From NCBI GenBank assembly GCA_937136425.1, contig CAKZON010000068.1, forward strand, positions 124,001 through 188,000: 64,000 nucleotides of DNA, given 5' to 3'. The notes under the pieces are model-generated. The model ran no database searches. It saw only the letters and a list, made by a program, of their open reading frames with translations, and had not been told where the DNA came from. The stretch's first letter is position 1. Each line of letters opens with the position of its first letter. The stretch comes from an uncultured Crocinitomix sp. (GTDB taxonomy: Bacteria > Bacteroidota > Bacteroidia > Flavobacteriales_D > Crocinitomicaceae). Shown in pieces: positions 44,298 through 53,396 of the stretch. The translations under genes were made by a program, and so were the position numbers.

Positions 44298-44952
44298 TAT
44301 TGTAACTGATATTATAGACGGATTTTCTGGAAAAGAACCCCAATTCGACAAACGTATTGGGCTCTATTTTGGCTCGTTTAACCCTATTCATGTTGGACAT
44401 TTAATTATCGCCAACTATGTAGCACAATCAGACGAAATAGACGAAGTTTGGTTCATTGTTACACCTCAAAATCCGCATAAGAAAAAGAAAAACTTATTGG
44501 AGGATTTTCACCGCTTGGCCATGGTTAGAATTGCAGTTGAACAAAACTCTAAATTAAAAGCAAATGACATTGAATTTCATTTGCCAAAACCTTCTTACAC
44601 TACATACACATTGCAGGCATTAAAGGAAAAGTATCCGAATAATGCTTTTACATTAATCATGGGTGAAGATAATTTGCGTACGCTTCATAAATGGAAGAAT
44701 TATGAATACTTGATTGAAAATTATTCGATTATCGTTTACCCGCGTGTTTATACCATACAAGAACAAACGAAAGAAGAAAAAGAAGCACCTAACCAAATTA
44801 TTGATTTGCCAAACGTGCATTTATCGGATGCACCAATCATGAAAATTTCCTCTAGTTTAATTCGAAAAATGATTCAGGAAGAAAAAGATGTGCGCTACCT
44901 ATTATCAGAACCCGTTTTTAACTATTTGGACGAAATGAATTTCTATAAATAA
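44290..44952 (+). CDS. nadD: Nicotinate-nucleotide adenylyltransferase
   Basis: NadD transfers AMP to nicotinate mononucleotide in NAD synthesis. The nucleotidyltransferase signature GLYFGSFNPIHVGHLIIANY contains the HxGH pair H34/H37. VWFIVTPQNPHKKKK, FTLIMGEDNLRTLHKWKNYE and the C-terminal KISSSLIRKMIQEEKDVRYL are family motifs. At 220 residues it is normal. It overlaps gmk by 8 nt and shares one nucleotide with the hemJ start (TAATG-type junction). Confidence 0.96.
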   Translation: MDNIVTDIIDGFSGKEPQFDKRIGLYFGSFNPIHVGHLIIANYVAQSDEIDEVWFIVTPQNPHKKKKNLLEDFHRLAMVRIAVEQNSKLKANDIEFHLPKPSYTTYTLQALKEKYPNNAFTLIMGEDNLRTLHKWKNYEYLIENYSIIVYPRVYTIQEQTKEEKEAPNQIIDLPNVHLSDAPIMKISSSLIRKMIQEEKDVRYLLSEPVFNYLDEMNFYK

Positions 44953-45488
44953 TGTATCAAACCGTATTATCGCTCCACATAATTTTCATTGTCACTTGGT
45001 TTGCCGGACTGTTTTATATTGTACGGTTATTTGTTTATCAACGTGAAGCAGAATTGAAAAGCGAAACTGAGCAAAAAATACTCATTCCACAATACCAATT
45101 GATGTCAAAAAGGTTGTGGTATGGAATAACTTGGCCTTCATTTATTCTTACAGCAATTTTTGGCCCTACACTGCTATATTTAAATCCTGGATTGCTCCAG
45201 TTTTCTTACATTCACATAAAACTGGCATTTGTACTAGGGCTCTTTATCTACCACTTTATTTGCCATTCTTTCTTTCTAAAGTTACAGCGTGGAGAATCTT
45301 CGAAAACGGGTAATTTTTTCAGAATATGGAATGAGGTTGCTACCTTATTTTTGGTTGCTATTGTTTTCTTAATTATAATGAAAAATAAGGTTAATTGGAT
45401 ATACGGAACTCTTGGATTTATTGCATTCGGTATCCTTTTGATGATTGCCATCAAAACCTATAAATCAATTCGAAATAAAAGGAATTAA
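44952..45488 (+). CDS. hemJ: Protoporphyrinogen IX oxidase HemJ-like membrane protein
   Basis: HemJ oxidises protoporphyrinogen IX to protoporphyrin IX in bacteria lacking HemG or HemY. The 178-residue protein has four to five membrane helices and the family pattern: LSLHIIFIVTWFAGLFYIVR with conserved H9, LFVYQREAE, RLWYGITWPSFILTAIFG, YIHIKLAFVLGLFIYHF and FFRIWNEVATLFLVAIVFLI. The order HemJ/UPF0093 against related CopD-type proteins is supported by RLFVYxxE and RxxNE. It is last in the yicC-gmk-nadD run. Its stop overlaps the stop of the convergent T9SS gene at a TTAA. It complements hemACD elsewhere in the window. Confidence 0.85.
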   Translation: MYQTVLSLHIIFIVTWFAGLFYIVRLFVYQREAELKSETEQKILIPQYQLMSKRLWYGITWPSFILTAIFGPTLLYLNPGLLQFSYIHIKLAFVLGLFIYHFICHSFFLKLQRGESSKTGNFFRIWNEVATLFLVAIVFLIIMKNKVNWIYGTLGFIAFGILLMIAIKTYKSIRNKRN

Positions 45489-45877
45489 CGGAGTAAGGTA
45501 ATATGCCCTTTAAACTGGTGTATTTTATCCGTATTTGCATCCTTGGTTTCAATTACCCAACCATAAACACCCGTAGGTGCTTCATGACCACCATAATTGC
45601 CATCCCACTCTCCTGCAGTATTATATGATTCCCATATAATTTGGCCAGAACGATCGAAAATAGTTAAGTGAAAATCATAGATATCATTTCCTTCAATAAA
45701 TATTTTCCACGTGTCGTTGTAATAATCGCCATCAGGTGTGAAGGCATTTGGAGCAAAGAGTTGAATACTGACTTCTTCAACCTCTTCCACTGCGGTAGAG
45801 TCTGCTGGTCCATGTTGAGAAAATGAGCATACGCCCACCAACATAAAAACGCCAGCAATTAGCATTTTTAACTTCAT
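45485..45877 (-). CDS. Minimal T9SS protein: signal peptide plus type B sorting domain
   Basis: Only 130 residues: a signal peptide (MKLKMLIAGVFMLVGVCSFS), about 20 residues of acidic spacer, then a complete type B gliding-motility-associated domain (FAPNAFTPDGDYYNDTWKIF, FDRSGQIIWES, EWDGNYGGHEAPTGVYGWVI, FKGHITLLR). There is no passenger domain. Sorting domains are normally the tail of large cargo, so this may be a free-standing surface subunit, a decoy, or a remnant. A paralogue lies 300 bp upstream. Its stop codon overlaps the stop of hemJ on the other strand. Confidence 0.88.
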   Translation of the reverse strand: MKLKMLIAGVFMLVGVCSFSQHGPADSTAVEEVEEVSIQLFAPNAFTPDGDYYNDTWKIFIEGNDIYDFHLTIFDRSGQIIWESYNTAGEWDGNYGGHEAPTGVYGWVIETKDANTDKIHQFKGHITLLR

Positions 45878-46178
45878 AATTATTTTTTCATGTTACAGCT
45901 CCATTTCTTTGAGGAAAAAACAAAGCTGTGATATTGTTTTCTGCCACAAAGAAACGCATTAAAAAGAAAAACCGTTGCCTTTTAACATGTTAAGATTATG
46001 TTATTTTCAAACAACATTTTGTGCATTTAATCCAAATCAACTGACTTACATCAAATTACAAGAAAAATAAAACTCTTAACAATCAATTCATCTTAGAAAA
46101 TGGATTAGTTTTATGCGGTTTAAGCTCACAGAAATAAGAATAACTTTATTGAGTTTAAGATATAGTGAAAATGAATTT
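45878..46178. other. 301-bp spacer between the two minimal T9SS genes
   Basis: AT-rich. An imperfect hairpin-like dyad (ACAGCT...AGCTGT, about 45895-45929) lies just upstream of the gene at 45485. I see no ORF and no perfect TAnnTTTG. Confidence 0.4.
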
Positions 46179-46559
46179 CTAGCGTAGTAAAGTGATATGC
46201 CCTTTAAATTCGCGAATATTATCCGTATCAGCATCCTTCGTTTCAATTATCCAACCATAAACACCAGACGGAGCTTCATTACCGCCATGATTACCATCCC
46301 ATTCTCCATTCACATTAAACGATTCCCATATTATTTGACCAGTACTATCGAAAATTATTAAGTGAAAATTATAAATGTCTGCCCCCTCGACAAAGACTTG
46401 CCAAGTATCATTATTATAATCTCCATTTGGAGTGAATGCGTTTGGTGCAAATACCTGCACGCTTTTATCCATGGTTAAATCAGTCGGATTAGACTGACCA
46501 AATAGTTCACCGCAAAAGCAAACCAAAAAGATGACTAATAAATTAAATATGGCTTTCAT
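46179..46559 (-). CDS. Minimal T9SS protein, second copy
   Basis: A 126-residue paralogue of the gene at 45485: signal peptide (MKAIFNLLVIFLVCFCGELF), a 17-residue spacer, and a type B domain (VQVFAPNAFTPNGDYNNDTW, FDSTGQIIWESFN, EWDGNHGGNEAPSGVYGWII, FKGHITLLR). I chose the ATG at 46559; the frame is open to a TTG at 46580. Both copies keep every conserved position of the domain, including the Gly/Trp/Asp core, which suggests selection rather than decay. Function unknown. Confidence 0.88.
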   Translation of the reverse strand: MKAIFNLLVIFLVCFCGELFGQSNPTDLTMDKSVQVFAPNAFTPNGDYNNDTWQVFVEGADIYNFHLIIFDSTGQIIWESFNVNGEWDGNHGGNEAPSGVYGWIIETKDADTDNIREFKGHITLLR

Positions 46560-46936
46560 TGTTTTTGTTTTAGATCTCAAAATTCACACTCTCATATCAA
46601 AAAACAGAGCACTAGTTTCCAATACACTAGAGTTGGTTACCCAACGCGACTTTTTTTAGGAATCTATATTCTGAAACAGGTTGTTTTATACTAAAACGAT
46701 TCCGAAAAATGATTTATCCAACTATTAAACAACTTCTTAACACTGCTCACCCATTAACAAAATAGTATCAGTTACTTGTATTTTCTGCATCAAACCTCCC
46801 CCGAATTATAGCTCAACTAAAACGAATCGCTATCTAAATCAAGCACACAAAAAACTGTTTAAAAGTATCGCATTTAAGCATTATGAATCCCCTTATTAAT
46901 TCATAGCTTTATAGTTTAAATTAAAATTCCATAAAA
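46560..46936. other. 377-bp divergent intergenic region
   Basis: It separates the second minimal T9SS gene and the crotonase gene. A small dyad (GTTGG-ttac-CCAAC, 46632-46645) with a T-run after it is present, but no plus-strand gene ends nearby. ATAAAA immediately before the crotonase ATG fits the TAAA-type initiation sequence of flavobacteria. No gene is supported. Confidence 0.4.
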
Positions 46937-47716
46937 ATGAGTTATAACAACCTTTTAACTGAGCGAGAGGGGCTAGTCTTAAAAATTACTATTAACCGTC
47001 CAAAACAATTGAATGCCTTAAACAAGGAAACCATTCAAGAGTTAAACCATGCATTGGATACGGCAAATAAAGACAAAGAAATAGGAGCTATTATTGTAAC
47101 AGGAGCAGGAGAAAAAGCATTTGTTGCTGGAGCTGACATTAAGGAATTTGCTGATTTTTCAGTAGAAAAGGGTCAAGAATTGGCTGCCAATGGTCAGGAA
47201 ATTTTGTTTGACTTTATGGAGTTTATGTCTAAGCCTGTAATTGCGGCAGTGAACGGTTTTGCACTTGGCGGAGGATTAGAGTTGGCAATGGCTGCACACA
47301 TACGAGTAGCATCAGACAATGCTCGATTAGGACTTCCTGAAGTATCACTAGGAGTAATTCCAGGATATGGCGGAACGCAACGGTTAACGCAATTAGTAGG
47401 AAGTGGTAAAGCATTTGAAATGATTACAACAGCAGGAATGATTTCTGCAGATGATGCACACAAATGGGGACTAGTTAATCATGTTGTTTCTCAAGAAGAA
47501 TTGATGCCATTAGCCGAAAAAATTGCTGGTAAAATCATCAAAAATTCTCCTAATGCAATTCACGCTGCGATAAGAGCAATTAATGCCAATCACGTGGAGG
47601 GAGTTGACGGATTTGAGGTTGAGATTGAAGAATTTGGAAAGTGTTTTGGAACACCAGAGTTTGTGGAAGGAACAACTGCCTTTATTGAAAAAAGAAAAGC
47701 AGATTTTAGAAAATAA
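46937..47716 (+). CDS. Enoyl-CoA hydratase/isomerase (crotonase) family
   Basis: A 259-residue crotonase-fold enzyme. The oxyanion-hole and CoA motifs GAGEKAFVAGADIKEF and VNGFALGGGLELAMA are present, and both catalytic glutamates of true hydratases are kept: E115 in GGGLELAM and E135 in LPEVSLGVIPGYGGTQRL. This fits hydration of short-chain enoyl-CoA such as crotonyl-CoA, in fatty acid or amino acid breakdown. Exact chain length cannot be told. It is 18 nt upstream of the flippase gene on the same strand, though a functional link is not obvious. Confidence 0.93.
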   Translation: MSYNNLLTEREGLVLKITINRPKQLNALNKETIQELNHALDTANKDKEIGAIIVTGAGEKAFVAGADIKEFADFSVEKGQELAANGQEILFDFMEFMSKPVIAAVNGFALGGGLELAMAAHIRVASDNARLGLPEVSLGVIPGYGGTQRLTQLVGSGKAFEMITTAGMISADDAHKWGLVNHVVSQEELMPLAEKIAGKIIKNSPNAIHAAIRAINANHVEGVDGFEVEIEEFGKCFGTPEFVEGTTAFIEKRKADFRK

Positions 47717-47734
47717 TTCGAGGTTAAATAATTA

Positions 47735-49192
47735 GTGAGCGCCTTAAAAAAATTAGCAGGTCAAACAGCCATATATGGTGGTTCTACTATTATTGGTAGG
47801 TTGCTCAATTATTTGCTAGTTCCGCTCTACACTTCTGAGTTTGCTTTTACCACTTCAGAGTACGGTTCAATTTCAATTCTATACAGCTACGTTGCCTTTT
47901 TTATGGTTTTCTTGTTGTTTGGGATGGAAACTACATTTTTTCGGTTTGTCAACAAATCTGAAGACAAAGAGAAAACGTTTAATCAAGCCTTTTCAATTGT
48001 ATTAGTTGTTAACGCAGTTGTTCTAGTTACGCTCATTGCTTTTTCCCAATCTATTGCAAACTGGTTAGATCATCCAGAATTCAAACTCTATGTTATTTGG
48101 TTTGCATTTATATTGGTGTTTGACGCTACGTCATCCCTATTAATGGCGCGCTTAAGGTTCTTGAATCAACCTAAGCGATTTGCCTTTATACAGTTGAGTA
48201 ATATTGGGACAAACATTTTACTCAACCTCCTTTTTATCTTTTTCTTTTTGAAAGATGGTGCTGATTTTAGAATTGGGTATGTTTTTTTAGCCAACCTCAT
48301 TGCCAGTTTTGTAAAACCAGTTTTACTTTACAAAGACATTTTAAAATTCAAATTTACTTGGGACAAGGTTTTAGTAAAAACTATGGTGATTTTTGCAATT
48401 CCGTTAGTACTTGCAGGATTTGCAGGAATTGTTAATGAAGTTATAGATCGTGTATTACTCAGTAAAATGTTGGCTGGACCCAATGGAATTGAATACGCTG
48501 AAAGCCAAGTAGGGATTTATTCCGCCAATTATAAATTGTCAATACTCATCACCCTCTTTATTACTGCCTTTAGATATGCAGCAGAACCTTTCTTTTTTGC
48601 ACAAGAGAAAAACCAAGACAAAAACAAAGTGTACTCTAAGGTTATGACCTACTTTGTTATTGTTGTTACACTCATCTTTTTGGTCATAAGTTTAAACCTT
48701 TCAATATTCAAATGGTTTATTCCAAATCCAGCTTATTGGGAAGGTCTTAAAATTGTACCAATTTTATTGATGGCAAATGTGTTTTTAGGGATCTATTACA
48801 ACCAATCAATCTGGTATAAATTGGCAGACAAAACAAAGTACGGTGCTTATATTGCTGTGGGTGGTGCGCTAATAACTTTAATTTTAAACATTTCCCTTAT
48901 TCCGCTAATTGGGTATATGGGCTCGGCCATTGCCACATTAACTGTTTACTTTAGTATGATGATGGCATCCTATTATTACGGACAAAAACATTATCCAATT
49001 AAATATAATTTGAGAAAAATTGGGCTTTACATCATCTCTGCACTGGTGCTATTTGCCATTAGCAAACTCATTATTAGAGACCAAATAACATTTGCTTGGT
49101 CAACCTTTATTTTGAATGGTATTTTATTACTCGTTTTTATCGGAATTATCCTGTTCATAGAAAGGCCTTTACAACGCCTTAAAAAGGGATAA
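47735..49192 (+). CDS. Oligosaccharide flippase-family membrane protein (Wzx/MOP superfamily)
   Basis: A 485-residue protein with about 14 predicted membrane helices, starting at GTG (MSALKKLAGQTAIYGGSTII, GRLLNYLLVPLYT). The N-terminal half matches polysaccharide flippases of the MOP superfamily, and it carries the C-terminal polysaccharide-synthesis half (GGALITLILNISLIPLIGYM, GSAIATLTVYFSMM). Members move lipid-linked sugars or lipid II across the inner membrane. The position next to dut, a sugar nucleotidyltransferase and an EnvC-like gene is a conserved arrangement in this phylum and points to envelope building. The substrate is unknown. Confidence 0.9.
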   Translation: MSALKKLAGQTAIYGGSTIIGRLLNYLLVPLYTSEFAFTTSEYGSISILYSYVAFFMVFLLFGMETTFFRFVNKSEDKEKTFNQAFSIVLVVNAVVLVTLIAFSQSIANWLDHPEFKLYVIWFAFILVFDATSSLLMARLRFLNQPKRFAFIQLSNIGTNILLNLLFIFFFLKDGADFRIGYVFLANLIASFVKPVLLYKDILKFKFTWDKVLVKTMVIFAIPLVLAGFAGIVNEVIDRVLLSKMLAGPNGIEYAESQVGIYSANYKLSILITLFITAFRYAAEPFFFAQEKNQDKNKVYSKVMTYFVIVVTLIFLVISLNLSIFKWFIPNPAYWEGLKIVPILLMANVFLGIYYNQSIWYKLADKTKYGAYIAVGGALITLILNISLIPLIGYMGSAIATLTVYFSMMMASYYYGQKHYPIKYNLRKIGLYIISALVLFAISKLIIRDQITFAWSTFILNGILLLVFIGIILFIERPLQRLKKG

Positions 49193-49198
49193 TTTTAT

Positions 49199-49206
49199 TA
49201 TTTTTG
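49199..49206 (+). promoter_or_regulatory. Promoter -7 box of dut
   Basis: TATTTTTG, 16 nt before the dut ATG and just after the flippase stop, so dut may have its own promoter. Confidence 0.5.
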
Positions 49207-49222
49207 GCTTTTACCTTACAAC

Positions 49223-49657
49223 ATGACAATTGAAATTATAAATAAGTCTAAACATCCGCTACCACAATATGAAACTCCTCTATCTGCAGGTGTTGATTTG
49301 CGTGCAAATTTGGAGGATCCTATAACACTTAAACCTTTAGAAAGAGCCTTAATTAAAACAGGTTTGTTTATTGCACTTCCTGAAGGATATGAAGCTCAAG
49401 TTAGACCAAGAAGTGGATTAGCATATAAGAAAGGAATTAGCGTATTAAACTCACCTGGCACAATTGATGCAGATTATAGAGGAGAGATTGGCGTGATTTT
49501 GGTTAACCTGTCTAATGAAGAATTTATTGTTGCAGATGGTGAACGAATTGCGCAGATGGTTGTAGCCAAATGCGAGCAAGCCAATTTTGCAGAGGTTACT
49601 GTTTTAGACGAAACAGAACGTGGAGCAGGTGGATTTGGAAGCACAGGAGTAAAATAA
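49223..49657 (+). CDS. dut: Deoxyuridine 5'-triphosphate nucleotidohydrolase (dUTPase)
   Basis: Dut hydrolyses dUTP to dUMP, keeping uracil out of DNA and supplying thymidylate synthesis. The 144-residue trimeric-type enzyme shows all five motifs: [43 protein letters not shown] and the C-terminal P-loop-like [10 protein letters not shown]. Length is normal. It lies between the flippase and the nucleotidyltransferase gene. Confidence 0.98.
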   Translation: MTIEIINKSKHPLPQYETPLSAGVDLRANLEDPITLKPLERALIKTGLFIALPEGYEAQVRPRSGLAYKKGISVLNSPGTIDADYRGEIGVILVNLSNEEFIVADGERIAQMVVAKCEQANFAEVTVLDETERGAGGFGSTGVK

Positions 49658-49766
49658 ACGCACGTGGACAACCATCCATGCATACTTGAAATGAACAATT
49701 AATTTAAGGGAGTATTCGCTGCAATTTGTAGCTATACTAACCTTACTAATATAAAAAATTAAAACA

Positions 49767-50768
49767 ATGAAGATAATCGTACCAATGGCGGGGAGAGGAA
49801 GCAGATTAAGACCACATACATTGACTGTTCCAAAACCATTGGTGCCAGTTGGCGGAAAACCAATTGTGCACCGTTTGGTACAAGATATTGCCAAAACGAG
49901 TAGCGAAAAAATTGAAGAAATTGCATTTGTGATTGGAGATTTTGGAGCAGAAGTTGAGGCCGAGTTAATTAAAGTAGCGGAGGAATTAGGAGCCAAAGGG
50001 AGTATCTACTACCAAGATAAAGCATTAGGTACTGCTCATGCAGTATTATGTGCAGCAGAATCTTTAAGCGGACCCGTTGTTGTTGCTTTTGCTGACACGC
50101 TTTTTAAAGCAGATTTTACTTTAGATAATGATGCTGATGGTATTTTATGGGTGAAGCAAATCGAAGATCCTTCTGCGTTTGGTGTTGTAAAATTGAATGA
50201 CGAAGGTGTAATTACTGATTTTGTAGAGAAACCCGAAACATTTGTCTCTGATTTGGCCATGATTGGAATCTACTATTTTAAAGATGGAGGCAAATTAAAG
50301 TATGAATTGCAATATCTTATTGATAATGGAATTATTAAAGGAGGCGAATATCAATTACCTGATGCCTTAAGAAACCTCACTAAAAAAGGAGCACAATTTA
50401 AACCTGGAAAAGTTACTGAATGGTTGGATTGTGGTAATAAAAAAGTAACTGTACACACCAATCAAAGGGTACTTGAATTTGACAAAGACAAAGATCTTGT
50501 CTCTTCTGATTTAGTATTAAAAAATTCTGTTGTGGTGCCTCCATGTTTTATTGGTGAACATGTAGTTATTGAAAATGCCGTTGTTGGTCCGCACGTCTCT
50601 TTAGGCCGTGGAACTACTGTTAAAAATTCAGTAGTAACCAACTCAATTGTTCAAAAAAATGCCATGATTACAAATTCAATTTTACAGGATTCTATGATTG
50701 GAAATAATGCGAAAATATTGAGTCACGGAAAAGTCATTAGCATTGGTGATTATACAACAATTGAATGA
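49767..50768 (+). CDS. Sugar-phosphate nucleotidyltransferase with beta-helix tail
   Basis: A 333-residue NDP-sugar pyrophosphorylase. The N-terminal signature is MKIIVPMAGRGSRLRPHTLT followed by PKPLVPVGGKP; VVAFADTLFKADF provides the metal-binding Asp, and GVITDFVEKPETF the sugar-site Lys. Residues from about 255 form hexapeptide-type turns (VVPPCFIGEHVVIENAVVGP) of a left-handed beta-helix. It is most like glucose-1-phosphate thymidylyl- or mannose-1-phosphate guanylyl-type enzymes; the nucleotide and sugar cannot be fixed by eye. It overlaps the TPR gene by 4 nt (ATGA), so it is translationally coupled. Confidence 0.92.
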   Translation: MKIIVPMAGRGSRLRPHTLTVPKPLVPVGGKPIVHRLVQDIAKTSSEKIEEIAFVIGDFGAEVEAELIKVAEELGAKGSIYYQDKALGTAHAVLCAAESLSGPVVVAFADTLFKADFTLDNDADGILWVKQIEDPSAFGVVKLNDEGVITDFVEKPETFVSDLAMIGIYYFKDGGKLKYELQYLIDNGIIKGGEYQLPDALRNLTKKGAQFKPGKVTEWLDCGNKKVTVHTNQRVLEFDKDKDLVSSDLVLKNSVVVPPCFIGEHVVIENAVVGPHVSLGRGTTVKNSVVTNSIVQKNAMITNSILQDSMIGNNAKILSHGKVISIGDYTTIE

Positions 50769-52519
50769 TAAAAAACGCTAAACATACCGCCCTTTTGATT
50801 TTAAAACAATCTGCTATTTGTGCATTTATGCTGCTTTTAGTTGTGGGTTGTAATAATTCTAAAAAAACAGAAGAGGTTAATATTTATACCCAGCGTAAAA
50901 TTTTCAAATCAGAATTTCATCAAGCTAATTCTGAAAAAATGATTGGGCATTATGAAAAAGCAATTGCGCTTTTTGAACATTGTTTAGTACTTGAACCCAA
51001 TAACCATGCGGTGCATTTTGCATTAGCAGACCTTTACCAAACACAAGGCGATAAGGATAAAACCTTACAACACGCGGAAAGCGCATATGCAAACAATAAA
51101 GCAAACAAATGGTATGCTTTGCGCTTGGCTGACCTTTATTTCGAACGCAATGAATTTGATAAAACTGCTGATTTATACGCGGAAATAATTGAAGAGGAAA
51201 AAAACGTGGACGTTAAGTTTAAATATGTTGACGCCCTTATTCGCTCAAACAGATATCCTCAAGCAATTACCATGTTAGATGAAATTGAAGTTGAAACGGG
51301 TGTAATTCCTGAACTAACTTTCACTAAATATGATCTATACGCAGAACTTGGTGAAAATGAAAAAGCCGAGAAAGAATTGCAACAATTAATTGATGAGAAT
51401 CCTGCAGACTCTGACTATAAAATTATGGTTGCAGAATTTTATATGCAGCAAAATCAATACGACAAATCAAAAAAAATAATCCAAAGTATTTTAGTGGACA
51501 ACCCAAATTATGGGCAGGCGCACATTATGATGGCAGATTTAGATTTGCGTCAAGACAATGTACCCGGCGCTTTTGCCAACCTAAAAAAGGGCTTTTTAAG
51601 TGATGAAGTTGATCTCGACAGAAAGTTAGAAATTGTAAGAGGTTTGCTGCCCTATACAGCACAAAATGAACGTGATTATAAAGAAATGCGTGCGGGTGTT
51701 GGAGAGCTTTTTGATGTAATCTATGATCCTAGCCTAGGAAATGGAAAAATGCATAATTATTATGGCGATTATTGGACTTTTCAAGAGAATTATGCAAAAG
51801 CGGAGGAACAATATGAAATGGCCATTGAAATTGACCCATCATCATTTAACCTTTGGTTACGTTTATTAGATGCACAATCTAACCTTGAGAACTATGAAGG
51901 CCTTTTTAAAAATGGTGAAAAGGCGGCCGAACTTTTTCCGGCACAACCAATTATTTACTTGTTAACTGGAATTGGTGCAAAGGAGTTAAAAGATTATGAA
52001 AACGCGGAAGAATGGTTTTTCCTTGGTAAAGATTTAGTTGTACAAGATCCTCAATTACGATCGGAATTTCTATACCAATTAGGTGATATGAATTATCGAC
52101 AAGGAAACTTAGATGATGGAAAGTTCTATTTTGACCAAGCTCTGCAGGCATTTCCTGGAAACATAAATGTTTATGCCGATAATGCATTGCGATTATTAAA
52201 TAACAGTCAACTCGATTTAGCAGAAACAGAAATTAAATCTGGAATTAATGTAGCGCCTAAAAGTGCCAAATTGCTAGATGTTTACGGACAAATATTATTC
52301 GATAAAAAAGAATATAAGAGTGCCGCAGAGGCCTTTTTACAAGCATTATATGAAAATTTCACTGATGGACAAATTTTAGAGCATTACGCAGATGCGCTAT
52401 TTTTAGATGGTGAAACAGATAAAGCGATTGAACTTTGGGGAGAAGCCATTAAATTTGGTAACCAATCTCCAATTTTAAAACGTAAATTTGAGGCAAAAAC
52501 CTACTATAAACCTGAATAA
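50765..52519 (+). CDS. TPR-repeat lipoprotein
   Basis: A 584-residue lipoprotein: signal with lipobox (CAFMLLLVVGCNNSKK), then at least ten tetratricopeptide repeats through the C-terminus (MIGHYEKAIALFEHCLVLEP, NYAKAEEQYEMAIEIDPSSF, NLDDGKFYFDQALQAFPGNI, EYKSAAEAFLQALYENF). TPR arrays bind partner proteins. Its coupling to the nucleotidyltransferase gene and its place upstream of DUF4292 and EnvC-like genes are conserved in Bacteroidota and suggest an envelope-assembly complex, which is inference. No enzyme domain is visible. Confidence 0.9.
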   Translation: MIKNAKHTALLILKQSAICAFMLLLVVGCNNSKKTEEVNIYTQRKIFKSEFHQANSEKMIGHYEKAIALFEHCLVLEPNNHAVHFALADLYQTQGDKDKTLQHAESAYANNKANKWYALRLADLYFERNEFDKTADLYAEIIEEEKNVDVKFKYVDALIRSNRYPQAITMLDEIEVETGVIPELTFTKYDLYAELGENEKAEKELQQLIDENPADSDYKIMVAEFYMQQNQYDKSKKIIQSILVDNPNYGQAHIMMADLDLRQDNVPGAFANLKKGFLSDEVDLDRKLEIVRGLLPYTAQNERDYKEMRAGVGELFDVIYDPSLGNGKMHNYYGDYWTFQENYAKAEEQYEMAIEIDPSSFNLWLRLLDAQSNLENYEGLFKNGEKAAELFPAQPIIYLLTGIGAKELKDYENAEEWFFLGKDLVVQDPQLRSEFLYQLGDMNYRQGNLDDGKFYFDQALQAFPGNINVYADNALRLLNNSQLDLAETEIKSGINVAPKSAKLLDVYGQILFDKKEYKSAAEAFLQALYENFTDGQILEHYADALFLDGETDKAIELWGEAIKFGNQSPILKRKFEAKTYYKPE

Positions 52520-52559
52520 GTTGATCCAACAACACATTCAAACGACATGCAACCAACCA

Positions 52560-53396
52560 ATGAATAAGTACCATAAACAACATATTTTAATCCATTTTTT
52601 CGCGCTTTGTTTAGTTGTGTTTATGGTTTCTTGTGGAAACCGTCAGCATGTAGACAAACCTGAAAAATTACCCAATAAGAGCACGAAAGAATTAGAAACT
52701 GCATTATTTGCACAAGATTCTATTCCATTTGACTTTTTTGCAGTTCGAATTGGAGTTGACTTAAAAAGTACCCAACAAAGTGCTTCGTTTTCATGCTACG
52801 TTAAGTTAAATATTGATTCTGCCTTTGGTGGATCAATTAAAGTTGGACCAATTGTTGGCGCAGCTTACATGATTACCACAGATTCTATCTTTTTTGTAAA
52901 TAAAGATAAAAAGTGTTATTTCGCTGAGAGTTTAGAATATGTTTCTACCTTATTTGGAACAGCAGTAGAATTTGACTTTTTCCAAGATTTGATATTAGGA
53001 TTACCAATTGGTTTGGAAGAAGATACCAAATACCAACAAATTAAAAACGAAGATCACTACGTACTTTCTACGCATAAAGAGCGGTTATATAAACGTTTAG
53101 AAAATGATCGGTTAAATTTAGAAGAGGATTTGATGCTAATTCAGTATCATATGAATGCAACAACTTTAGATGTATTTCAAACAAACATTGAAGTGCCTTC
53201 AGACACTACCTCAATTCGGATTGATTATTTGGAGTCAAAATTGGAAGAAGGGTTTCGTGTACCTGAAGCAACCAATATTTACCTTACTAACCCTAGGGAC
53301 ACTTTAGAAATTGAGCTGAATTACGGTTCTGTTAAAATCAATAATCCTTCTAAAATAAAGATTAAAATTCCAGATTCATACGTTGAATGTAAGTAA
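52560..53396 (+). CDS. DUF4292-family lipoprotein
   Basis: The frame opens at 52488, but the ATG at 52560 (MNKYHKQHILIHFFALCLVV then FMVSCGN) gives a proper lipoprotein signal with the lipidated Cys near residue 25. The 278-residue product is beta-rich (FFAVRIGVDLKSTQQSASFS, GGSIKVGPIVGAAYMITTDS) and ends with strands typical of DUF4292, whose fold resembles lipoprotein carriers such as LolA/LolB. It lies between the TPR and EnvC-like genes and overlaps the latter by 14 nt. A lipoprotein- or lipid-handling role is inferred from that resemblance only. Confidence 0.85.
   Translation: MNKYHKQHILIHFFALCLVVFMVSCGNRQHVDKPEKLPNKSTKELETALFAQDSIPFDFFAVRIGVDLKSTQQSASFSCYVKLNIDSAFGGSIKVGPIVGAAYMITTDSIFFVNKDKKCYFAESLEYVSTLFGTAVEFDFFQDLILGLPIGLEEDTKYQQIKNEDHYVLSTHKERLYKRLENDRLNLEEDLMLIQYHMNATTLDVFQTNIEVPSDTTSIRIDYLESKLEEGFRVPEATNIYLTNPRDTLEIELNYGSVKINNPSKIKIKIPDSYVECK

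Noticed and set aside
46632-46657. Dyad GTTGG-ttac-CCAAC followed by a T-run, resembling a plus-strand terminator
   Set aside because: No plus-strand gene ends upstream; the five-pair stem is short and is probably chance.
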